Origin: Bog-473 sp963728845
GTDB lineage: Bacteria; Actinomycetota; Acidimicrobiia; Acidimicrobiales; RAAP-2
Direction of reading: 5' to 3'
NCBI GenBank assembly: GCA_963728845.1
Contig: CAVSLS010000017.1
Location: forward strand, 1 to 64,000
Length of the DNA stretch: 64,000 nt
The stretch's first letter is position 1. Each line of letters starts with the position of its first letter. Under the pieces are notes generated by a model. That model was not told the DNA's origin. It was given only the letters and a program-made list of their open reading frames with translations, and did no database searches. The position numbers were made by a program, and so were the translations under genes. Shown one piece after another: positions 50,113-60,057 of the stretch.

Positions 50113-50617
50113 CGCCGCCGGTCTGCCACCAGTGCGTCGCGGTGATCTCCATCTGGCCCAGGTGCTGGAACAGCTCCTCCAATATGTGCAGCAACACCGA
50201 GCCCTTGGCCCACGCGTAGGGCACGGGCTCGTCGGGATCGGGACGGACGCCGGCGGGTGGAGCGGAGGCGTCGAGGCCGGCCATGTCGTCGCGGAGACGC
50301 CGGCGGGCCTGCTCGGTGCGCCACAGCAGCTGTGCGACGCCCCCCGTGGCGGAGAACTCTTCCGCCCGGTCGCGCTGCACGGGCCGCTCGGCCACGGTCG
50401 CGCCACCCCAGTACTCCATCACGCCGAGACAGTGGGTCAGGATCGCGTAGGGCGAGTTGGCCTTGCGGAACGGCGGCCTCCGGTTGGCCAGCTCGTCGCC
50501 GAGCTGTTCGACGATGCCGGCCATCTCGCGCAGCGCCAGGTCGATGAACCAGATGTAGTCGGGCGCCGGGACGTCGACCGACCCGGATCCCGACGCGTCA
50601 GTGGGCGACCCACGCAT
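50109..50617 (-). CDS. DinB/MDMPI-superfamily protein, 3' end uncertain
   Basis: A four-helix-bundle DinB-like protein of about 168 residues: YIWFIDLALREMAGIVEQLG, ILTHCLGVMEYWGG with a candidate metal His, and VLLHILEELFQHLGQMEITATHWW with the His-x3-Glu and His residues that bind metal in this superfamily. In bacteria with mycothiol or bacillithiol such proteins may be thiol transferases. The frame after HWWQTGG runs on to 49877 antisense to nothing conserved; a one-base change would end it at the ATGA overlap with the next gene, so I set 50109 as the end. ATG 50617 overlaps the Rrf2 gene by 20 bases. Confidence 0.65.
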
Positions 50618-51050
50618 CGGGGTCGGTGACCAGCTTCTGGACATGCGGGGGCAGCCGGCCCGAGATCACATCGGTCAGGGTCACCTGCTCGAGTACGGAG
50701 CGGAGGCTGGCGCGCACCGCGACCCAGACCTGCTGGAGGTTCTCGGCGGCGCCGTCGTAAGTGGTGACCTCGGGCCGGAACCCCCGCACCTCGGCCAGCG
50801 GTCCGTCCAGGGCACGGATGACGTCGGCGATCGTGACGGCGTCGGGATCGCGGGCGAGCCGGTACCCGCCCTCGGCGCCGCGCTGGCTGGCGACGATGCC
50901 CGCACGCCGCAGGTCGGCCAGGATGGCGCCCAAGAAACGCGGCGGCAGGCCCTGCTCCCCCGCCAGGGACTCGGCGGTCTGCGGCACGCCTGCCGCCGCC
51001 AGGGCGAGCAGGGCGCGGATGCCGTAGTCCACCTTGGCCGGGATGTGCAT
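50598..51050 (-). CDS. Rrf2-family transcriptional regulator without cluster cysteines
   Basis: A 150-residue winged-helix protein starting MHIPAKVDYGIRALLALAAA, with the Rrf2 recognition region QGLPPRFLGAILADLRRAGIV and wing SQRGAEGGYRLARDP. Rrf2 proteins such as IscR and NsrR usually hold three Cys for a 2Fe-2S cluster at about 90-110; none is present here, so this one may sense by another means (as in CymR). It starts a leftward set with DinB and CC-FF genes and is divergent from the glycosylase-like gene. The nearby Fe-S assembly genes make a role there tempting but unproved. Confidence 0.85.
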   Translation of the reverse strand: MHIPAKVDYGIRALLALAAAGVPQTAESLAGEQGLPPRFLGAILADLRRAGIVASQRGAEGGYRLARDPDAVTIADVIRALDGPLAEVRGFRPEVTTYDGAAENLQQVWVAVRASLRSVLEQVTLTDVISGRLPPHVQKLVTDPDAWVAH

Positions 51051-51122
51051 GGCGAGAGTCTGCCCGCGCGGCGGCTCCCGGGGCACGTCCGCCGGTGCCG
51101 GGTGCCGTGCAAAGATCTCACC

Positions 51123-51710
51123 ATGGCACGGATTGCGCTCCATCTCTCCGGCGACGCCGAAGCGGATGCCCTCGTCAGCCGCGATCCGCTGGCCCTGCTC
51201 ATCGGCATGGTGCTCGACCAGCAGGTGACGATCGAGAAGGCCTTCTCGTCGCCCGCCGAGCTGGCACGCCGGCTCGATAGCAACGGCCCGCTCAATGCGG
51301 CGTCCATCGCCGCCATGGAGCCCGACGAGCTCGCCGCCGTCTTCAAGGAGCGGCCCGCCCTGCACCGCTACCCGGGGTCGATGGCCGGACGGGTCCAGAA
51401 CATCTGCCGCGCCGTGGTCGAGGAGTACGGGGGCAAGGCCGACGCCATCTGGAAGGGAGTGCGCAGCGGCGAGGAGTTGATGGCCCGGCTTCGTGCCCTG
51501 CCGGGATTCGGCGAGCAGAAAGCGAAGATCTTCGCCGCGCTGCTCGGCAAGCAGCTCGGGGTGCGACCCGAGGGCTGGCAGGAGGCCAGCTCCCCCTACG
51601 GTGATCCCGGGACCCACCTCTCGGTGGCCGACATCGTCGACGCCGAGAGCCTGGCGACGGTCAGAGCCACCAAGAAGGCCGCGAAGGCCCGGGCGCACAG
51701 CGGGGCGTGA
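51123..51710 (+). CDS. HhH-GPD superfamily DNA glycosylase-like protein
   Basis: A 195-residue helix-hairpin-helix glycosylase-like protein: DPLALLIGMVLDQQVTIEKAF at the N-terminus, then LRALPGFGEQKAKIFAALLGKQ as the HhH. The following part lacks an obvious FeS cluster, and the catalytic Lys/Asp of endonuclease III/AlkA is not clearly identifiable, so activity is uncertain. ATG 51123 is chosen. Its stop overlaps the thiE start as GTGA. The pairing is common in actinobacteria. Confidence 0.8.
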   Translation: MARIALHLSGDAEADALVSRDPLALLIGMVLDQQVTIEKAFSSPAELARRLDSNGPLNAASIAAMEPDELAAVFKERPALHRYPGSMAGRVQNICRAVVEEYGGKADAIWKGVRSGEELMARLRALPGFGEQKAKIFAALLGKQLGVRPEGWQEASSPYGDPGTHLSVADIVDAESLATVRATKKAAKARAHSGA

Positions 51711-52358
51711 GCGCCGGGCCCGACCTCTCGGGTCGCCGCCTCTACCTCTGCACACCTGACCGGCCCGACCTGGCCGGCTTCCTCGGCGAGTGCATCGCCG
51801 GCGGGGTGGACGTCGTCCAGCTCCGAGACAAGGACCTCGAGGCGAGGCCGCTCCTCGCCCGGGCCCGCGTGGCCGCGGAAGTCTGCCGCCAGCACGGCGT
51901 GCCCTTCGTGCTCAACGACCGGCCCGACCTCGCGCTCGAGGCCGGGGCCGACGGGGTTCACGTGGGCCAGGACGACGCACCGGTCACGCTGGCCCGGCGC
52001 ATCCTCGGCCCCGACGCCATCGTCGGCCTCTCGACCCACGGGCCCGACGACCTGGCCGGCGCGGCCGGCGAGGAGGTGAGCTACATCTCGGCCGGGCCGG
52101 TCGAGGCGACGCCCACCAAACCGGGGCGGGCCGGGACCGGCACGGGCTACGTCACTCTGGCCAGCGAACGGTCCATTGTTCCCGTGTTCGTGACCGGCGG
52201 CGTGACGCCGGGGACGATTCCCGTTCTGGCCGCTGCCGGTGCCCGCCATTTCGTGGTTGTGCGGTACCTGACCCAGGCGACCGACCCCCGGCACGGCGGC
52301 GCGGGCCCTGAGCGATGCGATCGATTCTGCGTTGAGTAGCGCGCCACCGGCGGAATGA
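51707..52358 (+). CDS. thiE: Thiamine-phosphate synthase, frameshifted near the end
   Basis: About 217 residues of the ThiE TIM barrel, which joins HMP-pyrophosphate and thiazole phosphate. VDVVQLRDKDLEARPLL, VPFVLNDRPDLALEAGADGVHVGQDD, GLSTHGPDDL, YISAGPVEATPTKPGR and VPVFVTGGVTP are all in family order. After TDPRH one extra base at about 52291 must be skipped to give the natural C-terminus AARALSDAIDSALSSAP and the stop at 52358. No TPP riboswitch precedes it, since it is internal to an operon. Confidence 0.92.
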
Positions 52359-52542
52359 CCTCGCCTCCCGCCACCCTCGCCGGCGGGAGCCGGCCGGGCC
52401 GCACCGGGCCCGGGGAGGCCCGCCCCGGTCCCCCCCCGGACCAGCGGTGCGGTCGGCACGACGTCGGCCCGAGGAGTTCTGTCGTCCCCGTCCGGCACGC
52501 CGGGCACCACCGTGAACGGCGGTGCCCCCTGATCAGTCATCC

Positions 52543-52580
52543 TTCGTTCTCGGAACGAAAGAGCTGCGCGTTGAGCTCTT
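52543..52580. terminator. Two adjacent hairpins between convergent thiE and hydrolase genes
   Basis: TTCGTT-5-AACGAA (52543-52559) is followed by AAGAGCT-8-AGCTCTT (52559-52580), in the 235-base gap between convergent genes. Position fits bidirectional termination. The rest of the gap is extremely GC-rich and shows no gene. Confidence 0.45.
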
Positions 52581-52593
52581 GCCGGCCGCCCGC

Positions 52594-53343
52594 CTAGTGG
52601 CGCCGCTCGAGCCACCCCACCAGGATCGCGATCACCCGGGGGTCGGCCCGCAGCCAGTGGCCCGCCCCGAAGACGACGTGCAGCTCGGAAGGCCCGCTGG
52701 CCGCGGCGGCGAGGGCGCGGGCGTCGGCCACGGGGACCTCGGGGTCGTCAGAACCGTGGACCATGAGGAGCGGCCTGCCCTTGAGGAGTGCGGCGTCCTC
52801 GGCCGGGTGGAGGACCGAGAGCTCCTTGGCCCAGGCGTCGGTCGAGGTGGGGAAGCCGGGCGTCGTGATGACGCCGGTGCGCCGGCAGCGCGCCAGGAGG
52901 TCCTCGGGGTCCCGGGTCACAGAGCCGAGGTCGGCCGGCGTGCCGAGGCAGGCCACGCCCGCCACCCGCTCGTCCCCCGCGGCGAGGTGCAGCGCGAGCA
53001 CCCCGCCGAACCCGAAGCCGACGACGAGGCGGGGCGACGACTCGGGGATCTCGGCCGCGGCCACGAAGGTCAGGTCGTCCAGCCAGCCCAGGGCCGAGAA
53101 GTCGCCCGCCGACTCGCCGGCGCCGCGGAGGGCCGCGGTGACCACGCGCCAGCCCGATTCACGGGTCAGCCGGTCGGCCAGGGCGGGATAGGTGAGGGCG
53201 ACGTCGGCGGCGGCGCTCTTGGGCCGTGGCAGGTCGTGGCAGAGGAGCACGTGGCCCCGGACCGGTGCGCCCGGGGTGGTCGAACTGGCGTACGAGGTCA
53301 GGTCGCCCGCCGGCCCGGGGAGGAGCCTGAATGGCCCCGGCAC
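52594..53343 (-). CDS. Alpha/beta hydrolase-fold protein with non-standard nucleophile elbow
   Basis: A 249-residue alpha/beta hydrolase-like protein. The fold is clear from GHVLLCHDLPRP, the central VVGFGFGGVLALHLAAG and late LLMVHGSDDPEVPV and VFGAGHWLRADP, with candidate Asp and His. At the elbow, where family members have G-x-S-x-G, this one has G-F-G-F-G, so the serine nucleophile is replaced by glycine. It may be catalytically inactive or use a different mechanism. GTG 53343 begins one base after the acyl-CoA dehydrogenase stop, so the two are likely one transcript. Confidence 0.8.
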   Translation of the reverse strand: MPGPFRLLPGPAGDLTSYASSTTPGAPVRGHVLLCHDLPRPKSAAADVALTYPALADRLTRESGWRVVTAALRGAGESAGDFSALGWLDDLTFVAAAEIPESSPRLVVGFGFGGVLALHLAAGDERVAGVACLGTPADLGSVTRDPEDLLARCRRTGVITTPGFPTSTDAWAKELSVLHPAEDAALLKGRPLLMVHGSDDPEVPVADARALAAAASGPSELHVVFGAGHWLRADPRVIAILVGWLERRH

Positions 53344-53344
53344 C

Positions 53345-54461
53345 TCAGATCCCGATGCGCTGTGCCAGCAGCTCGCGGTGGTACGAGGGGTCGCCCAGGA
53401 GGAGCTCGGACGACTTGGCCCGCTTGAAGTAGAGGTGCGCGGGGTGCTCCCAGGTGAAGCCGATCCCCCCGTGGATCTGGATGTTCTCCGCCGCGGCGTG
53501 GAAGTAGGCCTCGGAGCAGTACGACTTGGCCAGGCTGGCGACGACGGGGAGCTCGTCGGAGTCCCTCGGCCGCCGCCCAGGCGGCGTAGTAGGCGGCCGA
53601 CTTGGCCGACTCCACCTCGAGCAGCATGTCGGCGCACTTGTGCTTGATGGCCTGGAAGCTGCCGATGGGCCGGCCGAACTGGATGCGGGTCTTGGCGTAC
53701 TCGACGGACGCGTCGAGCACGTGCTGGGCCCCGCCCACCTGCTCGGCCGCCAGCGCCACGGCGGCGAGGTCGAGCGTCTTGGACAGGCCCGGCTCGGCGC
53801 CCCCGTCCGTGCCGATCAGCGTGGCGGGTGTCGCGGAGAACTCGAGACGGGCCTGCTTGCGGGTCTGGTCCATCGTCGGCAGCGCGGTGCGAGTGAGCCC
53901 GGGTGCGTCACCCTGCACCGCAAAGAGGGAGACGCCGGCCGCACTGCGGGCGGCCACGATGATCAGGTTGGCCACGTGCCCGTCGATCACGAACATCTTG
54001 TGACCGTCCAGCTGCCACCCGTCGCCCTTCTGCTCGGCCGCGCACTCGATCCCGCTGAAGTCCCACTTCCCGTTGTCCTCGGTGATGGCGAGGGTGGCGA
54101 TCGTCTCCCCCGAGGCGATGCCGGGCAGGAAGCTCTTCTTGGCCTCGTCGTCGCCGGAGGTGAGCAGCGCGTTGGCAGCCAGCGCCACCGAGGAGAAGAA
54201 GGGTGCGCAGAGCAGGGCGGCGCCCATCTCCTCGAGCACCACGAGGAGCTCCACGTAGGTGAAGCCCGAACCCCCGAACTCCTCGGGAATCGTGAGTGAC
54301 TGCAAGCCCAGCTGATCGGCCATCTGGCTCCACACCGCCGGGTCGTAGCCTTCGGTGGTGTCCATGAGCCGGCGCACCTCTGACTCGGGTGACTTCTCGG
54401 CCAGGAACCGGCGCACCGACGCACGCAGCTCCTCCTGCTCGTCGCTGAAGGCGAAATTCAT
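53345..54461 (-). CDS. Acyl-CoA dehydrogenase, frameshifted
   Basis: About 372 residues. MNFAFSDEQEELRASVRRFL, IPEEFGGSGFTYVELLVVLE, LAITEDNGKWDFSGI and VEYAKTRIQFGRPIGSFQAI are typical of the family; FAD-dependent desaturation of an acyl-CoA is expected. After AAWAAAE a one-base excess at about 53565 must be skipped to reach DSDELPVVASLAK and the final IQIHGGIGFTWEHPAHLYFK, which contains the usual GG-x-GFT-x-E end. The short form resembles the smaller subunits of actinobacterial steroid-degrading acyl-CoA dehydrogenases, so a heterotetramer partner may exist elsewhere. Confidence 0.87.
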
Positions 54462-54587
54462 CCCTGGGCTCCTCTGCCTCTCCCCCCGGCAGGCCCCGCC
54501 GGCGGTGTGTCCCTTGGTCCACCAGGGTGTCTACCAGAACCAGAGCCGCTGCGACCAGACGCCACCGGGCTGTGCCACGCTGGCACC

Positions 54588-55205
54588 ATGGGACAGTTGG
54601 AGAAAGTCTGGAGCGACGCCGCGGCAGAGGTCCACCAGATCGTCGTGGGACCGATGGACAACAACGTGTACATCCTCCGTTGCCGTCGAACCGGCGACGC
54701 CATGCTCATCGACGCCGCCAACGAGCACGAGGCCCTGCTCGAGATCTGCGAGCGGCTCGGCGTGCGACAGGTGGTCGAGACCCACGGTCACTGGGACCAC
54801 ATCCAGGCCGTGCCCGCCGTGCGCGACGCCGGCATCTCGGTGGCGGTGACCAGCGCCGACGCCGGCATGCTCCCGAGCTACGACCTCATCTTGGACGACG
54901 ACGAGACGCTGGAGGTCGGTGACCTGCGCATCAAGACCCTGGCCACCCCCGGCCACACGCCGGGATCCATCTGCTTCGCGGTCGAGGGCACGAACCTGCT
55001 GTTCACGGGCGACACCCTCTTCCCCGGCGGGCCGGGCAACACCTCGTTCGAGGGTGGCAGCTTCCCGACGATCATCGACTCCATCGAGCGGCGCATCTTC
55101 GCACCGTTCGACGCCGACACCCTGGTCCTGCCCGGCCACGGGCAGTCCACCACGGTGGGGGACGAGGCGCCCCACCTGCAGGAATGGGTCGACCGGGGTT
55201 GGTGA
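54588..55205 (+). CDS. Metallo-beta-lactamase fold hydrolase (glyoxalase II-like)
   Basis: A 205-residue MBL-fold enzyme with T-H-G-H-W-D-H at about 65-71 (two-metal H-x-H-x-D-H), GHTPGSICF, LFTGDTLFPGGPG and LPGHGQSTT in the right order for glyoxalase II-type thioesterases. In mycothiol-using bacteria such enzymes may act on mycothiol thioesters. It is 46 bases upstream of sufC on the same strand and may be co-transcribed with the suf genes. Confidence 0.88.
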   Translation: MGQLEKVWSDAAAEVHQIVVGPMDNNVYILRCRRTGDAMLIDAANEHEALLEICERLGVRQVVETHGHWDHIQAVPAVRDAGISVAVTSADAGMLPSYDLILDDDETLEVGDLRIKTLATPGHTPGSICFAVEGTNLLFTGDTLFPGGPGNTSFEGGSFPTIIDSIERRIFAPFDADTLVLPGHGQSTTVGDEAPHLQEWVDRGW

Positions 55206-55230
55206 CGCCCGTGTGCGGGAAAACCCGACC

Positions 55231-55247
55231 AAAAAGGTAAGCTTTTT
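55231..55247 (+). promoter_or_regulatory. AT-rich hairpin overlapping the sufC ribosome site
   Basis: AAAAAG, GTAAG loop, CTTTTT, ending 4 bases before the sufC ATG. The only SD-like bases (AAGG) lie in the left arm and loop edge, so pairing would hide them. It may also be an operator. It is strikingly AT-rich for this genome. Confidence 0.4.
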
Positions 55248-55251
55248 CGTG

Positions 55252-55991
<740 letters not shown>

Positions 55992-56001
<10 letters not shown>

Positions 56002-57258
56002 CGCCGTCGCCCGCCGGTCCGGCGCCGCTCAACGTCGAGGCGTTGCGCAAGGACTTCCCGCTTCTGGCGCGGACCGTCAACGGCCGGCCCATCGTCTACC
56101 TCGACTCCGCGTCCTCGGCGCTGCAGCCCCATGCCGTCATCGACGCCATGACGCGCTACTACGAGACGACGCACGCCAACGTCCACCGCGGCGTGTATGC
56201 CACTGCAGAGGAGGCGACTGCGTTGTACGAGCGGGCGCGGCAGGTGGCGGGGCGCTTCATCGGCGCGCCGGACCCCGCTCACGAGGTCGTCTTCACGAAG
56301 AACACGACCGAGTCGCTGAACCTGGTGGCCCACGCCTGGGGGCGGGCAAACCTGCGGGCCGGAGACGCGGTTCTGCTGACCGAGATGGAGCACCACGCCA
56401 ACATCGTCCCGTGGATGATCCTCTCCGAGGAGCTGGGGGAGCTCGAACTCCGCTACATCCCCATCGACGGGGAAGGTCGCCTCGTGCTCGACGACCTGGA
56501 CCGTCTCATCGACGGCGTGAAGCTCGTCGGCGTGTCGGCCATGTCCAACGTGCTCGGCACCATCAACCCGGTGCGCCACATCGCCCAGGTGGCGCACGCC
56601 GCCGGCGCTCTCGTGGTCGCCGACGGGGCGCAGCTCGTCCCGCACGTGCCGGTCGACGTCCGCCAGCTCGGGGCCGACTTCATCGCCTTCTCGGCGCACA
56701 AGATGATGGGCCCGACCGGCCTCGGCGTCCTCTGGGGCCGCGCCGAGCTGCTCGACGCCATGGGACCGTTCCTCGGTGGCGGCGGGATGATCCTCGACGT
56801 GAAGCTGGACTCCTTCCGCCCGGCCCCGCCACCGGCCCGCTTCGAGGCGGGCACGCCTCCGATCGCCGAGGCGGTGGGGCTCACCGCGGCCATCGGGTAC
56901 CTGAACGACATCGGGATGGACCGCATACGCGCCCACGAGCTCGCGCTCGACGAACCACGCCTTGGCCAGGCTCGACGAGAAGCTGGGGTCAGACTGTCGC
57001 GTCTTCGGGCCGCCGGCGAGTGAGGACCGCGGCGGCGTGCTCTCCCTGGCCTATCGCGACGTGCACGCACACGACTTGGCCCAGGTGCTCGACCAGTTCG
57101 GCGTGTGCGTGCGGCCGGGCCACCATTGCGCGAAGCCGCTGATGCGCAAGCTCGGCGTGCAGGCGACGGCACGGGCGTCGTTGTCCCTGTTCAGCGACGA
57201 GCACGACATCGAGGTGCTGATCGAAGGATTGCTCGAAGCCGGTAGATTGTTCGGCTGA
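55992..57258 (+). CDS. sufS: SufS cysteine desulfurase, frameshifted near C-terminus
   Basis: About 422 residues. VYLDSASSALQPHAVID, FTKNTTESLNLVAHAWG, ADGAQLVPHVPVDV and the PLP lysine in FSAHKMMGPTGLGVLWG mark SufS. The catalytic Cys is in VRPGHHCAKPLMRKLG, beyond the break. The frame breaks at about 56948, where ALDEPRLG must be read one base over as ALTNHALARLDEKLG. ATG 55992 (or 55998) overlaps the sufC stop, and its own stop shares bases with the sufU ATG (TGATG). It takes sulfur from cysteine and passes it to SufU. Confidence 0.9.
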
Positions 57259-57755
57259 TGGCCGACCTCGAAGAGCTGTATCGCGAGATCATCCTCGACC
57301 ACTACCGCTCGCCGAGGAACCGCGGCGAGCTGGACTCGCCACCCGCCCACCGCGTGGAGGGATTCAACCCGCTGTGCGGCGACGAGGTCGTGATCTCCAT
57401 GGTGGTCGAGGACGGGAAGCTGGCCGACGTCAAGATCGGCGGCTCGGGCTGCTCGATCAGCCAGTCCTCGGCGTCCCTCATGTCCGCCGCCGTCAAGGGC
57501 AGGCCCGTCGGAGAGGTGCGCCAGCTGATCAACACGTTCAAGGGGATGATGTCGATCCACGAGGCCTCCCTCGAGCACGACGGCGACCGGGACGGGGCCG
57601 AGGCAACGGAGCCCGAGGAGATCGACCTCGACAAGCTCGGCGAGCTCGCCGCGCTCCAGGGCGTGGTGAAGTTCCCGGTGCGCATCAAGTGCGCGACGCT
57701 GAGTTGGAACGCGCTGGCCCAGGGACTCGACGAGGTCGCAGCCCGGGCGTCCTAG
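57258..57755 (+). CDS. sufU: SufU sulfur-transfer protein
   Basis: A 165-residue SufU. ADLEELYREIILDHYRSPRN is typical, and the zinc/sulfur ligands are Cys40 (LCGDEV), Cys65 (GSGCSISQSSAS) and Cys145 (RIKCATLSW), with the 18-residue insertion between the second and third that separates SufU from IscU. It accepts sulfur from SufS rather than acting as a scaffold. The start overlaps the sufS stop. It is convergent with the LCP gene. Confidence 0.93.
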   Translation: MADLEELYREIILDHYRSPRNRGELDSPPAHRVEGFNPLCGDEVVISMVVEDGKLADVKIGGSGCSISQSSASLMSAAVKGRPVGEVRQLINTFKGMMSIHEASLEHDGDRDGAEATEPEEIDLDKLGELAALQGVVKFPVRIKCATLSWNALAQGLDEVAARAS

Positions 57756-57795
57756 GAGACCTGGGCCGAGCCCGGCTCCGCGGCGGGCCCCCGGC

Positions 57796-59173
57796 TCACG
57801 CCGGGCTGCAGGGGACCGGGTCGAAAGAGGGCGGCGCGGTGGGCGCCGGCGCGGTGCTCGCGGGCGCAGCCGTGCTCGAACTGGCCTCCGCCACGGTCGT
57901 GGGCGTGACGGGCGGCGGGGGATTGGGGTTGCCCGCCGCGTCCGGCGGTGGGTTGGTCGGCGTGACCAGGCTCTGATCCGAAGATGTTGACCAGCATCTG
58001 CTGCGCCGCCGGCTGGTCGACGGTCAGCACGTCGCCCAGGTTGCCGAACCCGTTGGCCGCCACCGTCGGCAGAGTTTGCGCCACCAGGCCCGCCGGGTTG
58101 TAGGAGTGGTAGTCGAGGGCTAGCCCGATCAGCTCGTTGAAGCCGAAGGTGTCGTCGATCTGCACGCCCTGGGGGACCGAGCGGAGGAAGGCGTCGATCG
58201 TGAGGGGGTTGACCTTCGACTTGGCCGCGCTCATGAGGGACTTGATGAACGCGTCTTGGCGCTGGATGCGCCCGAAGTCGCTCGTCCCGTCGTACTGCCA
58301 GGAGCCGTTGGCGTCGTACTCGTAGTGGCGCGCCCGCGCCACCGCCAGGGCCTGGGTTCCGTTGAGCAGCTGGCAACCGGGGGTCGTGATGTTCAGGCCA
58401 GAGTAGGCGTCCTTGGCCGGGTAGGGGAAGTTGAGGTAGATGCCGCCCAGCGCATCGACGGAGTTCTGGAAGCCGGCGAAATCGACCACGACGACGTGGT
58501 TGATCGGGATGCCGAAATTGGCGGTGATGGTCTTCACCAGCTGGTTGGTGCCCGAGTTGTACGACGAGTTGATCCGGTTGTAGGTGCCGAACTGCGCGCT
58601 GTCGGGTGGGAGCATGGAGACAACCGTGTCGCGGGGGATGGAGACAATCTGTATCTGTTTGGTCGACGGCGTCACCCGCCACAGCTGCACCACGTCGCTG
58701 CGTTGCCCGGTGACCTGCGACGAGGACCCGAACGCTTGGGTCGCCGAGCTGGACTCGTCGGCGCGCGTGTCCGAGCCGATGACCAACATGGTGAAGGGAC
58801 CGCCGTTCGCCGCCACCTCGGCCGCGACGTGGATCTTGCCGATCTGGTCGAAGCGGTACCACAGGTAGGCGTAGCCGCCCCCGATCACCGCCACGAAGAG
58901 CACGACGACCGAGAGGAGGGCGACCACCGTCTTCTTTCTCCGGCTCCACTTGGGCGCCCCACTGCGCCGCAGCGTCCGCTTGGGCCGCGCGCCGGCCGCG
59001 TCGATGCGTGCGCCGAGAGACCGCAGCCCGGACTCGTTGGCCACGCTCTCGGGCTCGGACCCCGAGCGCATCTGGCGGCCGAGTGCGGCAAGCCCCTCCT
59101 GGTTCGCGCCCCGGCCCGCACGTCTGGGGAAGGAGCGACCCGACTCGTCGCCCGTCGGACGACCGTTCGCCAT
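57796..59173 (-). CDS. LytR-CpsA-Psr (LCP) family cell-wall glycopolymer transferase, frameshifted tail
   Basis: About 459 residues: a cytoplasmic basic N-terminal region of about 78 residues, one membrane helix (VVALLSVVVLFVAVIGGGYA), then the extracellular LCP domain (LVIGSDTRAD; GQRSDVVQLWRV; IVSIPRDTVV; YNRINSSYNSG; VVVVDFAGFQNSVDALGG; RARHYEYDANGSWQYD; FGRIQRQDAF). LCP enzymes attach polymers such as arabinogalactan or teichoic-type glycans to peptidoglycan. An extra base at about 57970 spoils the tail; one base over it is a Pro/Thr/Ala-rich end with stop at 57796. It is divergent in neither direction from the suf genes it separates. Confidence 0.87.
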
Positions 59174-59219
59174 GGATGTTCACGGTACCAAGCGCGATCG
59201 CGAAATTGGGGGCAGCCGG

Positions 59220-59258
59220 TGCGACCTTGGGATGCGTGGTGGATGCGACCTGGGGATG
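59220..59258. repeat. Imperfect direct repeat between the LCP gene and second sufC
   Basis: TGCGACCTTGGGATG at 59220 and TGCGACCTGGGGATG at 59244, 24 bases apart, in the 136-base gap upstream of the LCP start. It may be a regulator site for the LCP gene. No other feature is seen in this gap. Confidence 0.35.
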
Positions 59259-59309
59259 ATGCGCGGCAAGCGCACGGTGGCTGCGCCCGGTGGAACGCTC
59301 AGTGTGCTC

Positions 59310-60057
59310 TCAGCGAGCGTCCTGATAGCCGGTGTACCCGGTCTGTTCGAGCTGCAACGCCAGGGCTGCATCACCGGTGGCAACGATGCTGCCGGCGACC
59401 ATGACATGCACCAGGTCCGCTTCGAGCTGCACCAGGAACCGGTTGAAGTGCGTGATCGCGAGGAGGCCCACGCCCCATTCCGTCGTTGCGTGTTGCAGGC
59501 GGCGCGCCGACCTCGCCCAGCGCGTCGACGTCGAGTCCCGAGTCCACCTCGTCGAGAATGCACACAGGGGGTCGCAGTACGCCGAGCTGCACGATCTCGG
59601 TGCGCTTGCGCTCGCCACCCGAGAGATCGACGTTGAGCGGCCGGCGCAAGAGCTGAGGGTCGAGGCCGACCGCCTTGGCCTCCTCCAGCATGCGATCGCC
59701 GAGCGGGCCGGCCGGCGCGGTGCCGTCCTCGGCGGCCGCTGCCGCCAGCAACGAGTGCAGGCTGACGCCGGGCACCTCGACCGGGTGTTGGAGCGCGAGG
59801 AACAGGCCGGCACGGGCCCGCTGCCAGGCCGGCAGCGCGGTCAGCTCCTGCCCGTCCATCGTGATGCTGCCCGCCGTCACCTCGGTGCCGGGGCGACCCA
59901 TGAGCGCGTGGGCCAAGGTGCTCTTGCCCGAACCGTTCGGGCCCATGATCACATGCACCTCGCCGCTGCGCACCGTGAGGTCGATGCCGTGCAGCACCTC
60001 CCGGCCGCCCGCCGACGCGTACAGGCCGCGCACCTCGAAGACGTGCTCGGCACTCAC
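59310..60057 (-). CDS. sufC: SufC Fe-S assembly ATPase, second copy, frameshifted
   Basis: About 249 residues. IMGPNGSGKSTLAHALMG, LSGGERKRTEIVQLG and CILDEVDSGLDVDAL show all ATPase elements and the SufC-type Walker B. After DALGEV one extra base at about 59509 is skipped to reach ARRLQHATTEW and LLAITHFNRFLVQLEADLVHVM. The GTG start overlaps the Rieske-gene stop as GTGA, so it is translationally linked to sufD. Having its own copy beside sufD and another beside sufS is unusual for a compact SUF locus. Confidence 0.87.

Noticed and set aside
51707..52358. TPP riboswitch for thiE
   Set aside because: No conserved thi-box core was seen, and thiE overlaps the preceding gene by four bases.
52359..52593. 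A small leftward gene starting MTDQGAPPFTVVPG
   Set aside because: It is low-complexity, mostly antisense to thiE and without a ribosome site or family resemblance.
54462..54587. tRNA or small RNA in the gap before the MBL gene
   Set aside because: No cloverleaf arms or T-loop consensus could be found; it looks like a plain divergent promoter region.
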